Positions 53,067 to 63,940 of a stretch of DNA of 64,000 nucleotides are shown in pieces; within the stretch, counting starts at the first letter, position 1; each line of letters begins with the position of its first letter. Source of the stretch: Sphingomonas sp. LC-1 (GTDB taxonomy: Bacteria; Pseudomonadota; Alphaproteobacteria; Sphingomonadales; Sphingomonadaceae). The position numbers were made by a program, and so were the translations under genes. The notes under the pieces were generated by a model. The model made no database searches. It was not told the origin of the DNA and saw only the letters and a list, made by a program, of their open reading frames with translations. Location of the stretch: positions 1-64,000 of the forward strand of contig NZ_JANZXB010000006.1 of NCBI RefSeq assembly GCF_025371035.1. Direction: 5' to 3'.

Positions 53067-56000
53067 ATGACGAGGGCTTACCGACTGCTGCTGTCCGTGT
53101 GTGCGACGGCGATGATCGTGCCGACGGCGGCGGCGGCGAAGGAACAGCGGACGGTCGCGATCGATGTGCCTGCGGGTCGGCTCGACGAGGCGCTGCTGAG
53201 TGTCGCACGCCAGGCGGGATTGCAACTGGTCTTCACCGACCCCGCCGTCGCGGATCGCCGCGCCCCCCGGATCAACGGGCGCTATACGCCCGGCGCGGCG
53301 CTCGACCTCCTGCTCGCGCGCAGCGGCTTCGGCTGGCGCTATACCGGGCCGCGAACGGTCCGCGTCATGCCGGTCGACACCGCCTCGCTCACCATGGTCA
53401 GCATGGGCCAGGTTTCGCTGCCTTCCGCACAAAATGTCGGGCAGGAACGCCTCGCCCCCTCCAACGCCGCAGTCGAAGCGACGGTCGACGCCGATCCTGT
53501 CGGGGCGCCGCCGACATCGGACATCGTCGTCGTCGGATCGCAGATCAAAGGGGCGAAGACCACCGCCGCCCTGCCCGTGACGATCATCGACCCGCGGCAG
53601 ATCGCCGCCACGGCCGCGGTCAGCGGCGACGAACTGTTCCGTTCGATCCCGCAGCTCGGCGACGTCACCTTCAACAGCTCCTATCTGCCGAACAGCTCGA
53701 ACGCGGCGCGCGGCGATGTCGGTTCGGTCAACCTGCGCAATCTGGGCGTCGGCAACACGCTGGTGCTGCTCAACGGTCGCCGCGTCGTGAACCACCCGAC
53801 CAGCCGCGCGGACGAAAATCTGGTGCCGGTGCTCACCTACAACACCAACGCCATCCCCGTCTTCGGGCTGGAGCGGCTGGAGGTGCTGCGCGACGGTGCC
53901 GCCGCCATCTATGGCTCGGATGCGGTAGCGGGCGTGGTCAACACCGTGTTGCGCACCGATTTCACCGGCATTCAGATTGAGGGCCAGACCGGCTATCCCG
54001 AACATACCAGCCAGACCGAGAATAATCTGACCCTGCTCGCCGGGACCGATATCGGCAAGGGGCGCGGCAATATCACCCTGTTCGCCAGCTATACCGACCG
54101 TACCGCGTTGCGCGGTTCGGAACAGGATTACACCGCCTCCGACGACATCAGGCCGCTGTTCGTGGGCACCCGGTTCGACGGGGCGACCTCGCTCGACGGC
54201 CGGTCTTCGATCACGCCCTGGGGCTCGTTCCAGACCGTCGGCAACGTCCCGGTGCGCCAGGGTACGACGGCCCTGACCAACGCATCGGGCCAGTTCCACG
54301 TCCAGCCGCTGACCAATAGCGGTTGCCAGACCAACGCTGCCACCGGCCTTCGCAACGGGCTGTGCATCGACGACGGCACCAATACCGCCGCCGCAGACCG
54401 CAACCTGCGCTTCGACTCCCGCGCGGCTTATGACAGCTATATCATCCCCTCGGTCGAGCGGCTGAACCTGTTCGCCAACGGCCATTACGAACTGACGCCG
54501 GGCCTCGAACTGTTAGGCGAGGCTGGCTATTACAAGGCGACCACCGACAGTATCCAGTCGTCGTCCGGCACGCTCAGCTCGCTGCCGATCATCGTGCCCG
54601 CCACCAACTATTATAATCCGTTCGGTCCGACCGTGCTGAACGGCGCAGCCAATCCCAATCGCCTGCCCGGCATCAACACGCCGGCCAGCGGCCTCGCGGT
54701 CACGCTGTCGAGCTACAATATCGCCGATGCCGGTCCCAACCTCGTCCATGTCGAGAATGACCAGTATCGCGTCCTCGCCGGGCTGCGCTGGAACTGGCTG
54801 GGTTTCCAATGGGAAAGCGCCGCGCTTTATTCGGAAGCGCAGGTGCGGGACACGTCGGACGGGATCAGTTCGACCCTGCTCCAGCGCCAGCTCGCGCTGT
54901 CGACACCGGACGTCTATAACCCGTTCAACGGCAGCGACCTGTCAAACCCTTCGGGTCGCGACACGACGCTAAGCAACGCCGCCGCACTCCAGGCGATCCG
55001 CATCAAGACGACGCGATTCAGCAAGGCGACGCTGGCGCTTGCGGACGTCAAGCTGTCGAACGCCAGCCTGCTGAGCCTGCCCGGCGGCAATCTCGGCCTG
55101 GCGCTGGGTGCCGAAATCCGCCGCGAGACGCAGCTCGACGATCGCGACCCGCGCGTCGACGGTACGACGACCTTCACCGACAGCGTCAGCGGCCTGACTT
55201 ATGGGTCGGACCTGGTCGGCACCAGCCCGTCGCCCGACACCAGCGGCCGCCGCACCGTCGCCGCCGCCTATGCCGAACTGGCGGTGCCGGTCATCGACCC
55301 GTCGATGCATGTCCCGCTGGTCCGCAACCTCGAATTCCAGCTTGCGGGGCGGTTCGAACATTATAGCGACGTCGGCTCGGTCGCGAAGCCGAAGATCGCC
55401 GGTGCCTGGGACGTGGTCCGCGGCATCCGCCTGCGCGGCTCCTATGCGGAGGGGTTCAAGGCCCCCAATCTCGAACAGATCAACGCCCGCGTCGTCACCC
55501 GCTCAAACAGTCGCGTGGATTATGTGCGGTGCGAAGCGCAATTGCGGACCGGCGCGATCAGCTCCTTCGCCAATTGCAGCCAATCGTTCGCGATCAGCGC
55601 GCAGCGTTCGGGCAATCCCGATCTGAAGCCCGAAACGTCGAACACATGGAGCGCAGGCGTCGTACTGGAGCCGCATTTCCTCGACACCGTGATCGGCCGG
55701 ATCACCCTGACCGCCGATTATTGGAACGTGAAGCAGAAGGGCATTGTCGGCATCTTCGGCGAAGGCAATGCATTGATCGCCGACTATCTGGCGCGTGTCG
55801 GCGGCACCACCAACCCCAATGTCGTCCGTCAGGCACCCACCGCCGACGACATCGCGCTGTTCGCCGGATCGGGGCTCCAGCCCGCGGGCCGCGTGCTCTA
55901 TGTCAATGATCGCTACGTCAACCTGTTGCCGCAACAGGCGTCGGGCCTGGACCTCGGCTTCAACTGGCGGCTGCCCGATTTCGGCGCGGGGGAACTGACG

Positions 56001-56468
56001 CTGTCCGCCAATGCCGCCTATCTCCGCCGCTTCTTCCTCGAACCCTCCGATCCGATCCAGGCGCTGATCGACGCGCGCGCCGCCAGCACGATCAACGCCG
56101 GAACCAGGATCGCCGACGCGGGTGATCTCGTCCGCCAGAACGGTAAGCCGCGCTGGCGCGCGACCGGGACAGTGACGTGGCGCTATCGCAATTTCCAGAT
56201 CGGGGGCTTTACCCAATATACCGGCGATGTGGACGATACCGGCCTGATCGATTCGACAGGCGCGGCATGGCTGATCCAGGATCAGATGACCTATAACCTC
56301 TATGGCCAGGTCAGCGTGGGCAACAAGCGCGAGGGGCAGTATCGCATGCGGATCGGCGTCAGGAACCTTACCAACGAAAAGCCGCCACTATCGTCGAACG
56401 GCTTCCTCGGTTCGCTGTACAATCCCTATGGCCGCTACTGGTACGCCAATATCCAGGCGTCCTTCTGA
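53067..56468 (+). CDS. Signalling TonB-dependent receptor with STN domain
   Basis: 1133 residues: signal peptide (ending TAAAAK, ~24), an N-terminal secretin/TonB short domain (VAIDVPAGRLDEALLSVARQAGLQLVF ... LARSGFGWRY) that contacts FecR, a plug (LNGRRVVNHPT, LERLEVLRDGAAAIYGSDAVAG), and a long barrel ending ANIQASF. It belongs to the large-substrate subgroup common in sphingomonads. Together with FecI-FecR it forms a cell-surface signalling set; the downstream peptidases suggest a peptide cargo. Its stop overlaps the next start (TGATG). Confidence 0.9.
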   Translation: MTRAYRLLLSVCATAMIVPTAAAAKEQRTVAIDVPAGRLDEALLSVARQAGLQLVFTDPAVADRRAPRINGRYTPGAALDLLLARSGFGWRYTGPRTVRVMPVDTASLTMVSMGQVSLPSAQNVGQERLAPSNAAVEATVDADPVGAPPTSDIVVVGSQIKGAKTTAALPVTIIDPRQIAATAAVSGDELFRSIPQLGDVTFNSSYLPNSSNAARGDVGSVNLRNLGVGNTLVLLNGRRVVNHPTSRADENLVPVLTYNTNAIPVFGLERLEVLRDGAAAIYGSDAVAGVVNTVLRTDFTGIQIEGQTGYPEHTSQTENNLTLLAGTDIGKGRGNITLFASYTDRTALRGSEQDYTASDDIRPLFVGTRFDGATSLDGRSSITPWGSFQTVGNVPVRQGTTALTNASGQFHVQPLTNSGCQTNAATGLRNGLCIDDGTNTAAADRNLRFDSRAAYDSYIIPSVERLNLFANGHYELTPGLELLGEAGYYKATTDSIQSSSGTLSSLPIIVPATNYYNPFGPTVLNGAANPNRLPGINTPASGLAVTLSSYNIADAGPNLVHVENDQYRVLAGLRWNWLGFQWESAALYSEAQVRDTSDGISSTLLQRQLALSTPDVYNPFNGSDLSNPSGRDTTLSNAAALQAIRIKTTRFSKATLALADVKLSNASLLSLPGGNLGLALGAEIRRETQLDDRDPRVDGTTTFTDSVSGLTYGSDLVGTSPSPDTSGRRTVAAAYAELAVPVIDPSMHVPLVRNLEFQLAGRFEHYSDVGSVAKPKIAGAWDVVRGIRLRGSYAEGFKAPNLEQINARVVTRSNSRVDYVRCEAQLRTGAISSFANCSQSFAISAQRSGNPDLKPETSNTWSAGVVLEPHFLDTVIGRITLTADYWNVKQKGIVGIFGEGNALIADYLARVGGTTNPNVVRQAPTADDIALFAGSGLQPAGRVLYVNDRYVNLLPQQASGLDLGFNWRLPDFGAGELTLSANAAYLRRFFLEPSDPIQALIDARAASTINAGTRIADAGDLVRQNGKPRWRATGTVTWRYRNFQIGGFTQYTGDVDDTGLIDSTGAAWLIQDQMTYNLYGQVSVGNKREGQYRMRIGVRNLTNEKPPLSSNGFLGSLYNPYGRYWYANIQASF

Positions 56469-58204
56469 TGCGAATCCATCGTCTGGCGCTGATCGCGCTG
56501 CTCTTCCCGTCGCTGCTGGCCGCGCAGGAGGAGGAACCACAGGCTCGCTCGCCCTCCGGCGGCGACATCGTCGCCTATGACCAGATCCACAAGCCGGTCG
56601 TCGGGCGGGGCGGGATGGTCGTCAGCCAGAACAAGCTGGCCGCCGACATCGGCGCGGACATTCTGCGCAAGGGCGGCAACGCGGTCGACGCCGCCGTCGC
56701 GGTCGGCTTTGCGCTGGCGGTGACACTGCCGCGCGCGGGCAATGTCGGCGGTGGCGGCTATATGCTCGTCCACATGGCGGCGAAGGACGGCAAGCCCGCG
56801 CAGGACATTGCCATCGACTATTATGGCCAGGCCTCGCGCCACACGACCGACGACCTGCTGCTCGGTACGGACGGCAAGGTCGATCCCGCCAAGGTCATGT
56901 CGATGAAGGGCGTGGCCATCCCCGGCACCGTCGCGGGGCTGTGGGAGGCGCATCGCCGCTTCGGTTCGCTGCCCTGGGGAACGCTGATCGCCCCCGCCAT
57001 CGCCATGGCGGAGAAGGGCGTCACCCTGTCCGACGACGAAGCCCAGGCGCAGGCCGCGCAGCGCAAGCTGATGGCCGACGATCCCGCGGCGACGGCCATG
57101 TTCTTCAAGCCGGACGGCAGCGCCTATGCGCCGGGCGAGACCTTCCACCAGCCGGACCTCGCCGCCACGCTCAGGACGATCGCCGCCAAGGGTCGCGACG
57201 GCTTCTATACCGGCCCGCTGGCCGAACGGATCGCGGCGGGTATCCGCGCCGGTGGCGGCATCATCGATGCGGGCGACCTCGCAGGCTATCGCGCGATCGT
57301 CTCCGCGCCGATCTGGTCGAGCTATCGTGGCAAGCGCATCGCCTATATGCCGCCGACCGCCTCGGGCGTCAGCGTCGCCGAGGCGATGAACATCCTCGAA
57401 ACCTTTCCGGTCGCGCAAGCGAAATGGGGCAGCGTCGCCAACCTGCACCTTCTGTCCGAGACGATGAAGATCGTGTCCGCCGACCGTCGGCTGGTGGGCG
57501 GCGGCCCCGATTGGCGCACGCCCGCGCTCGGCCTCGCCAGCAAGGGCTATGCCGCCGAGCGGGCCAAGCTGATCCGCCCGGACAAGTCGCTGGGCAAGGA
57601 CGATGTCCCCGACGGCAACCCCTATCCCTATGAAAGCCGTGACACGACGCATTTCTCGGTCGCGGACGCGGCGGGCAACGCGGTCAGCAACACCTACACC
57701 CTGTCCGCCTCTTATGGTGCGCATGTCGTCGCACCGGGGACCGGCATCCTGCTCAACAATTCCCTCGGCAACCTCGCCTGGGGCCGCCGGGGCACCGCCA
57801 GCGAACGGCGCGCGACGCGGCCCGTCGCCAACAAGCGCGTCGGATCGACGATCACCCCGATCATCGTCTTCGACGCCGACCGGCCATGGCTGGTCACCGG
57901 AACCCCCGGCGGGGGCTATATCATCGCGACGATGGTGCAGCTCCTGTCGAACGTCATCGACCATGGCCTCAACGTCAGCGAGGCGGCGGAGCGCCCCCGC
58001 ATCAACCAGGGCGGCGGCGATGCCGCGCTGGAGCTGGAGGAAGGCTTCTCGCCCGACATCGTCCCCCTGCTCGAAGCGAAGGGACACAAAGTCCGCCGCT
58101 CGAACACCATGGGTTCGATCCAGTCGATCATGGTCGATGGCGAACGCTTCCTCGGCGCCGCCGATACCCGCCGACCCGACGCCGCCGCCATAGCCGTTCG
58201 CTAG
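56468..58204 (+). CDS. ggt: Gamma-glutamyltransferase
   Basis: 578 residues: signal peptide (ending SLLAAQ), N-terminal subunit with GGNAVDAAVAVGFALAVTLPRAGNVGGGGYML, and the autocatalytic Thr in ESRDTTHFSVADAAGNAVSNT that starts the small subunit. GGVS-type TPGGGYIIATMVQ is near the C-terminus. It removes gamma-glutamyl groups from glutathione and peptides in the periplasm. It follows the TonB receptor with a one-base overlap, so it acts on the imported peptides. Confidence 0.9.
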   Translation: MRIHRLALIALLFPSLLAAQEEEPQARSPSGGDIVAYDQIHKPVVGRGGMVVSQNKLAADIGADILRKGGNAVDAAVAVGFALAVTLPRAGNVGGGGYMLVHMAAKDGKPAQDIAIDYYGQASRHTTDDLLLGTDGKVDPAKVMSMKGVAIPGTVAGLWEAHRRFGSLPWGTLIAPAIAMAEKGVTLSDDEAQAQAAQRKLMADDPAATAMFFKPDGSAYAPGETFHQPDLAATLRTIAAKGRDGFYTGPLAERIAAGIRAGGGIIDAGDLAGYRAIVSAPIWSSYRGKRIAYMPPTASGVSVAEAMNILETFPVAQAKWGSVANLHLLSETMKIVSADRRLVGGGPDWRTPALGLASKGYAAERAKLIRPDKSLGKDDVPDGNPYPYESRDTTHFSVADAAGNAVSNTYTLSASYGAHVVAPGTGILLNNSLGNLAWGRRGTASERRATRPVANKRVGSTITPIIVFDADRPWLVTGTPGGGYIIATMVQLLSNVIDHGLNVSEAAERPRINQGGGDAALELEEGFSPDIVPLLEAKGHKVRRSNTMGSIQSIMVDGERFLGAADTRRPDAAAIAVR

Positions 58205-58213
58205 GAGCACGAC

Positions 58214-59662
58214 ATGCACCATATGACCTTGGCCTTCGCCATTCTCGCTGCCACTCCGGCCACCGCCCAGATCGCCGAGCCGCAGCGCCAGGCGATCCTG
58301 GCGGACGTGGATGCGCGCGCCCCCGATCTGGCGCGTACCGCACTCGCCATCTGGAACGCCGCCGAGGTCGGCTATCAGGAGACGAAGAGCAGCGCGCTGT
58401 TGCAAGCCGAGTTGAAACGCGCGGGCTTCACCGTCACGCCCGGCGTCGCCGACATGCCCACCGCCTTCATTGCGAGCTTTCGGCGCGGCACGGGACCGGT
58501 GATCGGTATCCTCGCCGAATATGACGCCCTTCCCGGTCTCGCCCAGCGCGCGGAGCCGAAGCGCGAGCCGATCGCCGGCCAGGCGGCGGGCCATGGTTGC
58601 GGCCACAATATCTTCGGTGCGGCGTCGATCACGGCAGCCGTGGCGGTCAAGGACTGGATGGTCGCCAACCGGATCGATGGCGAGGTCCGCGTCTATGGCT
58701 CCCCCGCCGAAGAGGGCGGATCGGGCAAGGTATACCTCGTCCGCGCCGGGCTCTTCGATGACGTGGATGCCGTCCTCCACTGGCATCCGGGCGACATCAA
58801 CCAGGTCAGCACCGGGACGAGCCAGGCCAATATCTCGGGCAAGTTCCGCTTTCACGGCCTGTCGGCCCATGCCTCCGCCGCGCCTGACAAGGGGCGTTCC
58901 GCGCTGGACGGGGTCGAGGTGATGAACGTCGCGGTGAATTATCTGCGCGAGCATGTGCCGATGACGACACGGATCCACTACGTGGTCACCAAGGGTGGCG
59001 AGGCACCCAATGTCGTCCCCGATTTCGCCGAAAGCTATTACTATGTCCGTCACACCGACCCGCAGGTCGTTCGCGACGTGATGGAGCGCGTCCGCAAGGC
59101 CGCCGAGGGGGCCGCGATCGCGACCGGTACGACATCCGAGTTCGAGGCGACCGGCGGCGTCTATTCGATGCTGGCCAGCGAGACGTTGGCGAAGGTGATG
59201 GACGCGAACCTGCACGCGGTCGGTGGTGTGCGCTGGACGCCGGAGGAAAATGCCTGGGCTAGCGGGCTTCAATCGACCCTGCCGGTCCGAAAGCCGCTCG
59301 AAAGCGCGGCCAGCGTCGCCGCGATCACCGATGCGGACATGGGCGCATCGACCGACGTCGCCGATGTGTCATGGGTGGTGCCGACGATCGGGCTCAACGC
59401 GGCGACCTGGGTGCCGGGCACGCCCGCCCATAGCTGGCAGGCGGTGGCGGCATCGGGCTTCTCGATCGGTGCCAAGGGCGGCACCGTCGCGGCGAAGACC
59501 ATCGCGCTGACCGCCGCCGATCTGATGGTCGCACCGCAATTGCTGGCCGATGCCAAGGCCGAACTGATCCGCCGCCGGGGCCCCGACTTCCGGTACAAGG
59601 CCATGCTCGGCGACCGAAAGCCGCCGCTTGATTACCGCCGCGCGAGCATCGACCAGCGCTAG
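58214..59662 (+). CDS. Exported M20-family amidohydrolase, AbgB-like
   Basis: 482 residues with signal peptide (ATPATAQ). Metal-binding segments GHGCGHN, YGSPAEEGGSGK and LHWHPGDINQ fit the M20D group that includes p-aminobenzoyl-glutamate hydrolase subunit B; LSAHASAAPDKGRSALDGVEVMN is the dimerisation domain. It likely cleaves amide-linked amino acids (e.g. aryl-glutamate). Ten bases after ggt. Confidence 0.85.
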   Translation: MHHMTLAFAILAATPATAQIAEPQRQAILADVDARAPDLARTALAIWNAAEVGYQETKSSALLQAELKRAGFTVTPGVADMPTAFIASFRRGTGPVIGILAEYDALPGLAQRAEPKREPIAGQAAGHGCGHNIFGAASITAAVAVKDWMVANRIDGEVRVYGSPAEEGGSGKVYLVRAGLFDDVDAVLHWHPGDINQVSTGTSQANISGKFRFHGLSAHASAAPDKGRSALDGVEVMNVAVNYLREHVPMTTRIHYVVTKGGEAPNVVPDFAESYYYVRHTDPQVVRDVMERVRKAAEGAAIATGTTSEFEATGGVYSMLASETLAKVMDANLHAVGGVRWTPEENAWASGLQSTLPVRKPLESAASVAAITDADMGASTDVADVSWVVPTIGLNAATWVPGTPAHSWQAVAASGFSIGAKGGTVAAKTIALTAADLMVAPQLLADAKAELIRRRGPDFRYKAMLGDRKPPLDYRRASIDQR

Positions 59663-59770
59663 AGCGATCAACCACCACCGCCGCTGCCCGTCCGAAAACA
59701 CCGGACACCCGTTGCCGGTGCGAAATGAATGATACATGGTATCCCAAGAATCCCCTTACGAGATCGGTCC

Positions 59771-60610
59771 ATGCCCATGAACGCCCTCCCCTCATCCGCC
59801 AATCGTCGCGCGCGGCGGGTCGTCGCCGGTCTGGCGGGTGGCCTGTTGATCGCCTTGTCGACGAGCGCCAGCGTCGCGAGGAATGACGGTTATGCGGGTT
59901 ATCTCGCCCCCGGCGAATTCGACGTGACGCAGGTGATCGAGCCCGCCCCGCGCAAGGGCGATCCACGCTACGATACCGACCGCAGGATTTTCCGGGCGAC
60001 GCGCACGCTGGCGGATACCCCGCGCTGGCAATTGGCGACCAACGATGTCGATACCTCGCGGCCCGCGCTGATGCGCGACTTCAGCTGCGCCATCGGCGTC
60101 GCGCTGACGCCGGAGAATGCGCCGCTGACGCTCCGGCTGGTGTCGCGCGCCGGAGCCGATACCGCCGGGCAGACCAATATCGCCAAGAATGTCTATCGCC
60201 GGGCTCGCCCCTTCCATCAGGACAAGGGAAGGGTGTGCCAGCCGGTTGCGCAGCTTGCCGACAGCTTCGACTATCCGTCCGGCCATACCACCTGGGGCTG
60301 GACCTGGGCGCTGATCCTCACCGAACTGGCACCCGACCGCGCCGGGCCGATCCTGCGCCGCGGCCGGGCCTATGGCGACAGCCGCTTCGTCTGCGGCGCG
60401 CATAACGAAAGCGCGGTGGAGGGCGGGATGCTCTCCGCCAGCGCGACCATGGCGCTGGTCCGTACCAAGCCCGCCTACCAGCAGGATCTGGCCGCCGCCC
60501 GCGAGGAGATCGCCCGGCTGCGTGCCGATCCCGCAAGCCCCAAGCCGCAAGGCTGCGCCGCCGAGGAGTCGCTGATCGCACAGCGCGTCATGCCGAGGCT
60601 CGACCGTTGA
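59771..60610 (+). CDS. Class A non-specific acid phosphatase (PAP2 superfamily)
   Basis: 279 residues with an N-terminal export signal and the three PAP2 motifs: KNVYRRARP (K-x6-RP), SFDYPSGHTTWGW (PSGH) and SRFVCGAHNESAVEGG (SR-x5-H). It releases phosphate from varied organic phosphates in the periplasm. In the canonical third motif the Asp after S is replaced (S-A), a small oddity. It is 109 bases after the M20 gene and overlaps the M1 peptidase start. Confidence 0.87.
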   Translation: MPMNALPSSANRRARRVVAGLAGGLLIALSTSASVARNDGYAGYLAPGEFDVTQVIEPAPRKGDPRYDTDRRIFRATRTLADTPRWQLATNDVDTSRPALMRDFSCAIGVALTPENAPLTLRLVSRAGADTAGQTNIAKNVYRRARPFHQDKGRVCQPVAQLADSFDYPSGHTTWGWTWALILTELAPDRAGPILRRGRAYGDSRFVCGAHNESAVEGGMLSASATMALVRTKPAYQQDLAAAREEIARLRADPASPKPQGCAAEESLIAQRVMPRLDR

Positions 60611-62532
60611 GGCGCGTCCTTCCCCTTCTCGCGCTGGTCGCCGCCACCGCGAGCGCGCAGGACTATCAGCCGCGCGAGACCTTCGCGCCGTTCGACATGG
60701 GTCAGGCCGTCAACCGCTATCGCAGCGCGAACGGCCTGCCCGGCCCCGATTTCTGGCAGAATCGCGCGGACTATCAATTGCGCGTGACCCTCGACCCCAC
60801 GACCCGGACGATCGCGGGGACGGCGACGATCACCTACACCAACAACAGCCCCGACACGCTCGACGTGCTGTGGCTGCAGATCGACCAAAATCTCTACAAG
60901 CCGGGATCGCGCGGCGGCATGGCGCGTGGCGGTGCCCCGGCGGGCCATACCGATGGCATGGTGATGGAAGCGGTCGGCATCGCCGTCGCCGGCGGCCCGG
61001 CGGCAGCGGTGACGCCGCTGGTCAGCGATACCCGCGCGCAACTCCGCCTGCCGACCCCGCTCGCCCCGCATGCCAAGGCGGCGGTGACGATCCGCTATCA
61101 CTATACCATCCCCGAGGCCTGGGGCGGCCGCACCTCCTGGGGCAAATCGCCGGGCGGCGACATTTACGACATCGCGCAATGGTATCCGCGCATGGCGGTG
61201 TATGACGATATTCGCGGTTGGGACACGGCACCCTATCTCGCGCAGGAATTCTACCTCGAATATGGCGATTTCGACTATTGGGTGACGTTGCCCGCGTCGA
61301 TGCTGATGGCGGGATCGGGCGAGCTCATGAACCCGCGCGAGGTGCTGACCCCGACGCAGGTCGCGCGGTTGGACAAGGCACGGGGCAGCGATGCGACCGT
61401 CCCGATCCGCAGCGTCGCGGAAATCGCCGATCCCGCCTCCCGCCCGACGCGCGGCGGTACGCTGACCTGGCATTACCGGATGCAGAATACGCGCGACGTC
61501 GCCTTCGCCGCCTCGTCCGCCTTTGCCTGGGACGCCGCGCGCATCCGCCTGCCGAACGGCGGCGCGTCGCTCGCCATGTCCTATTACCCGGCCGAAAGCG
61601 CGGGGACCGCGCGCTGGGGCCGCTCGACCGAATATGTGAAGGACACGGTCGAGCGCTTTTCGGCGCGCTGGTATCCCTATCCCTGGCCCGCCGCGATCAA
61701 CGTCGCGGGGCCGACCAGCGGCATGGAATATCCCGGCATCGTGTTCGACGCGCCCGAGGACGCGGGCAAGGAGCTGTTCTGGGTCACCGCGCATGAGATC
61801 GGACACAATTGGTTCCCGATGATCGTCGGCTTCGACGAACGACGCCATGCGTGGATGGACGAGGGCTTCAACACCTTCATCGACGTCTATCAGTCGGATG
61901 ACTTCAACCACGGCGAATATGGCCCCAAGCGCGACAGCGAATATGCCGAGGGCGGCGGCAATCCGGTCGACGAGATCCTGCCCGTCCTGGCCGACAAGGA
62001 TGCGCCGCCGATCCTGTCCCGCGCGGATACCGTGATCGAAAAGTGGCGGCATCCGGTCACCTATTTCAAATCGGCGCTGGGCCTGGTCCTGCTGCGCGAA
62101 CAGATATTGGGGCCGGAGCGCTTCGACCCCGCCTTCCGCCGCTTCATCGCCACCTGGGCCTATCGCCATCCGCAACCCGCCGACTTCTTCCGCGCGATGG
62201 AAAGCGAGGCGGGCGAGGATCTCTCCTATTGGTGGCCTGGCTGGTACGCCAACAACTGGCAACTCGATCTGGCGGTGACGGGGATAGAGGCAGCCAAGGA
62301 CGGCACGCCGCTGGTCCGGGTGGCGTCGCGCGACAAGCTGGTGATGCCTGCGACGCTGCGGGTCGGCTATGCCGATGGCAAGACGCGCGACATACGCCTG
62401 CCCGCCGAGACCTGGATACGCCAGACATCCACGGCGGTGCCGGTGCCGGCGGGCAAGGTGGTGAAGGTCGAGCTCGACCCCGATCACAAGCTGCCCGACC
62501 GCGATCGGTCGAACAACATCGCCACGCGCTGA
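60607..62532 (+). CDS. Exported M1-family metallopeptidase
   Basis: 641 residues: signal peptide (VLPLLALVAATASAQ), M1 catalytic motif HEIGHNWFP with the third zinc ligand Glu 19 residues later (DEGFNTF), and GMEYPG as the GxMEN-like exopeptidase segment. It is likely an aminopeptidase of the periplasm. The best start is TTG 60607, overlapping the phosphatase stop (TTGA); no ATG fits before the signal peptide, so a TTG start is a real oddity. Confidence 0.85.
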   Translation: MRRVLPLLALVAATASAQDYQPRETFAPFDMGQAVNRYRSANGLPGPDFWQNRADYQLRVTLDPTTRTIAGTATITYTNNSPDTLDVLWLQIDQNLYKPGSRGGMARGGAPAGHTDGMVMEAVGIAVAGGPAAAVTPLVSDTRAQLRLPTPLAPHAKAAVTIRYHYTIPEAWGGRTSWGKSPGGDIYDIAQWYPRMAVYDDIRGWDTAPYLAQEFYLEYGDFDYWVTLPASMLMAGSGELMNPREVLTPTQVARLDKARGSDATVPIRSVAEIADPASRPTRGGTLTWHYRMQNTRDVAFAASSAFAWDAARIRLPNGGASLAMSYYPAESAGTARWGRSTEYVKDTVERFSARWYPYPWPAAINVAGPTSGMEYPGIVFDAPEDAGKELFWVTAHEIGHNWFPMIVGFDERRHAWMDEGFNTFIDVYQSDDFNHGEYGPKRDSEYAEGGGNPVDEILPVLADKDAPPILSRADTVIEKWRHPVTYFKSALGLVLLREQILGPERFDPAFRRFIATWAYRHPQPADFFRAMESEAGEDLSYWWPGWYANNWQLDLAVTGIEAAKDGTPLVRVASRDKLVMPATLRVGYADGKTRDIRLPAETWIRQTSTAVPVPAGKVVKVELDPDHKLPDRDRSNNIATR

Positions 62533-62538
62533 CGATAG

Positions 62539-63897
<1,359 letters not shown>

Positions 63898-63940
63898 GGG
63901 TCATGACACGGGCGCGGCACGCCAGCCGCGCTCGCTGCCT

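Noticed and set aside
56435-59272. Minus-strand open frame of 945 codons
   Set aside because: Antisense shadow of gamma-glutamyltransferase and the M20 amidohydrolase; no ribosome site or family features.
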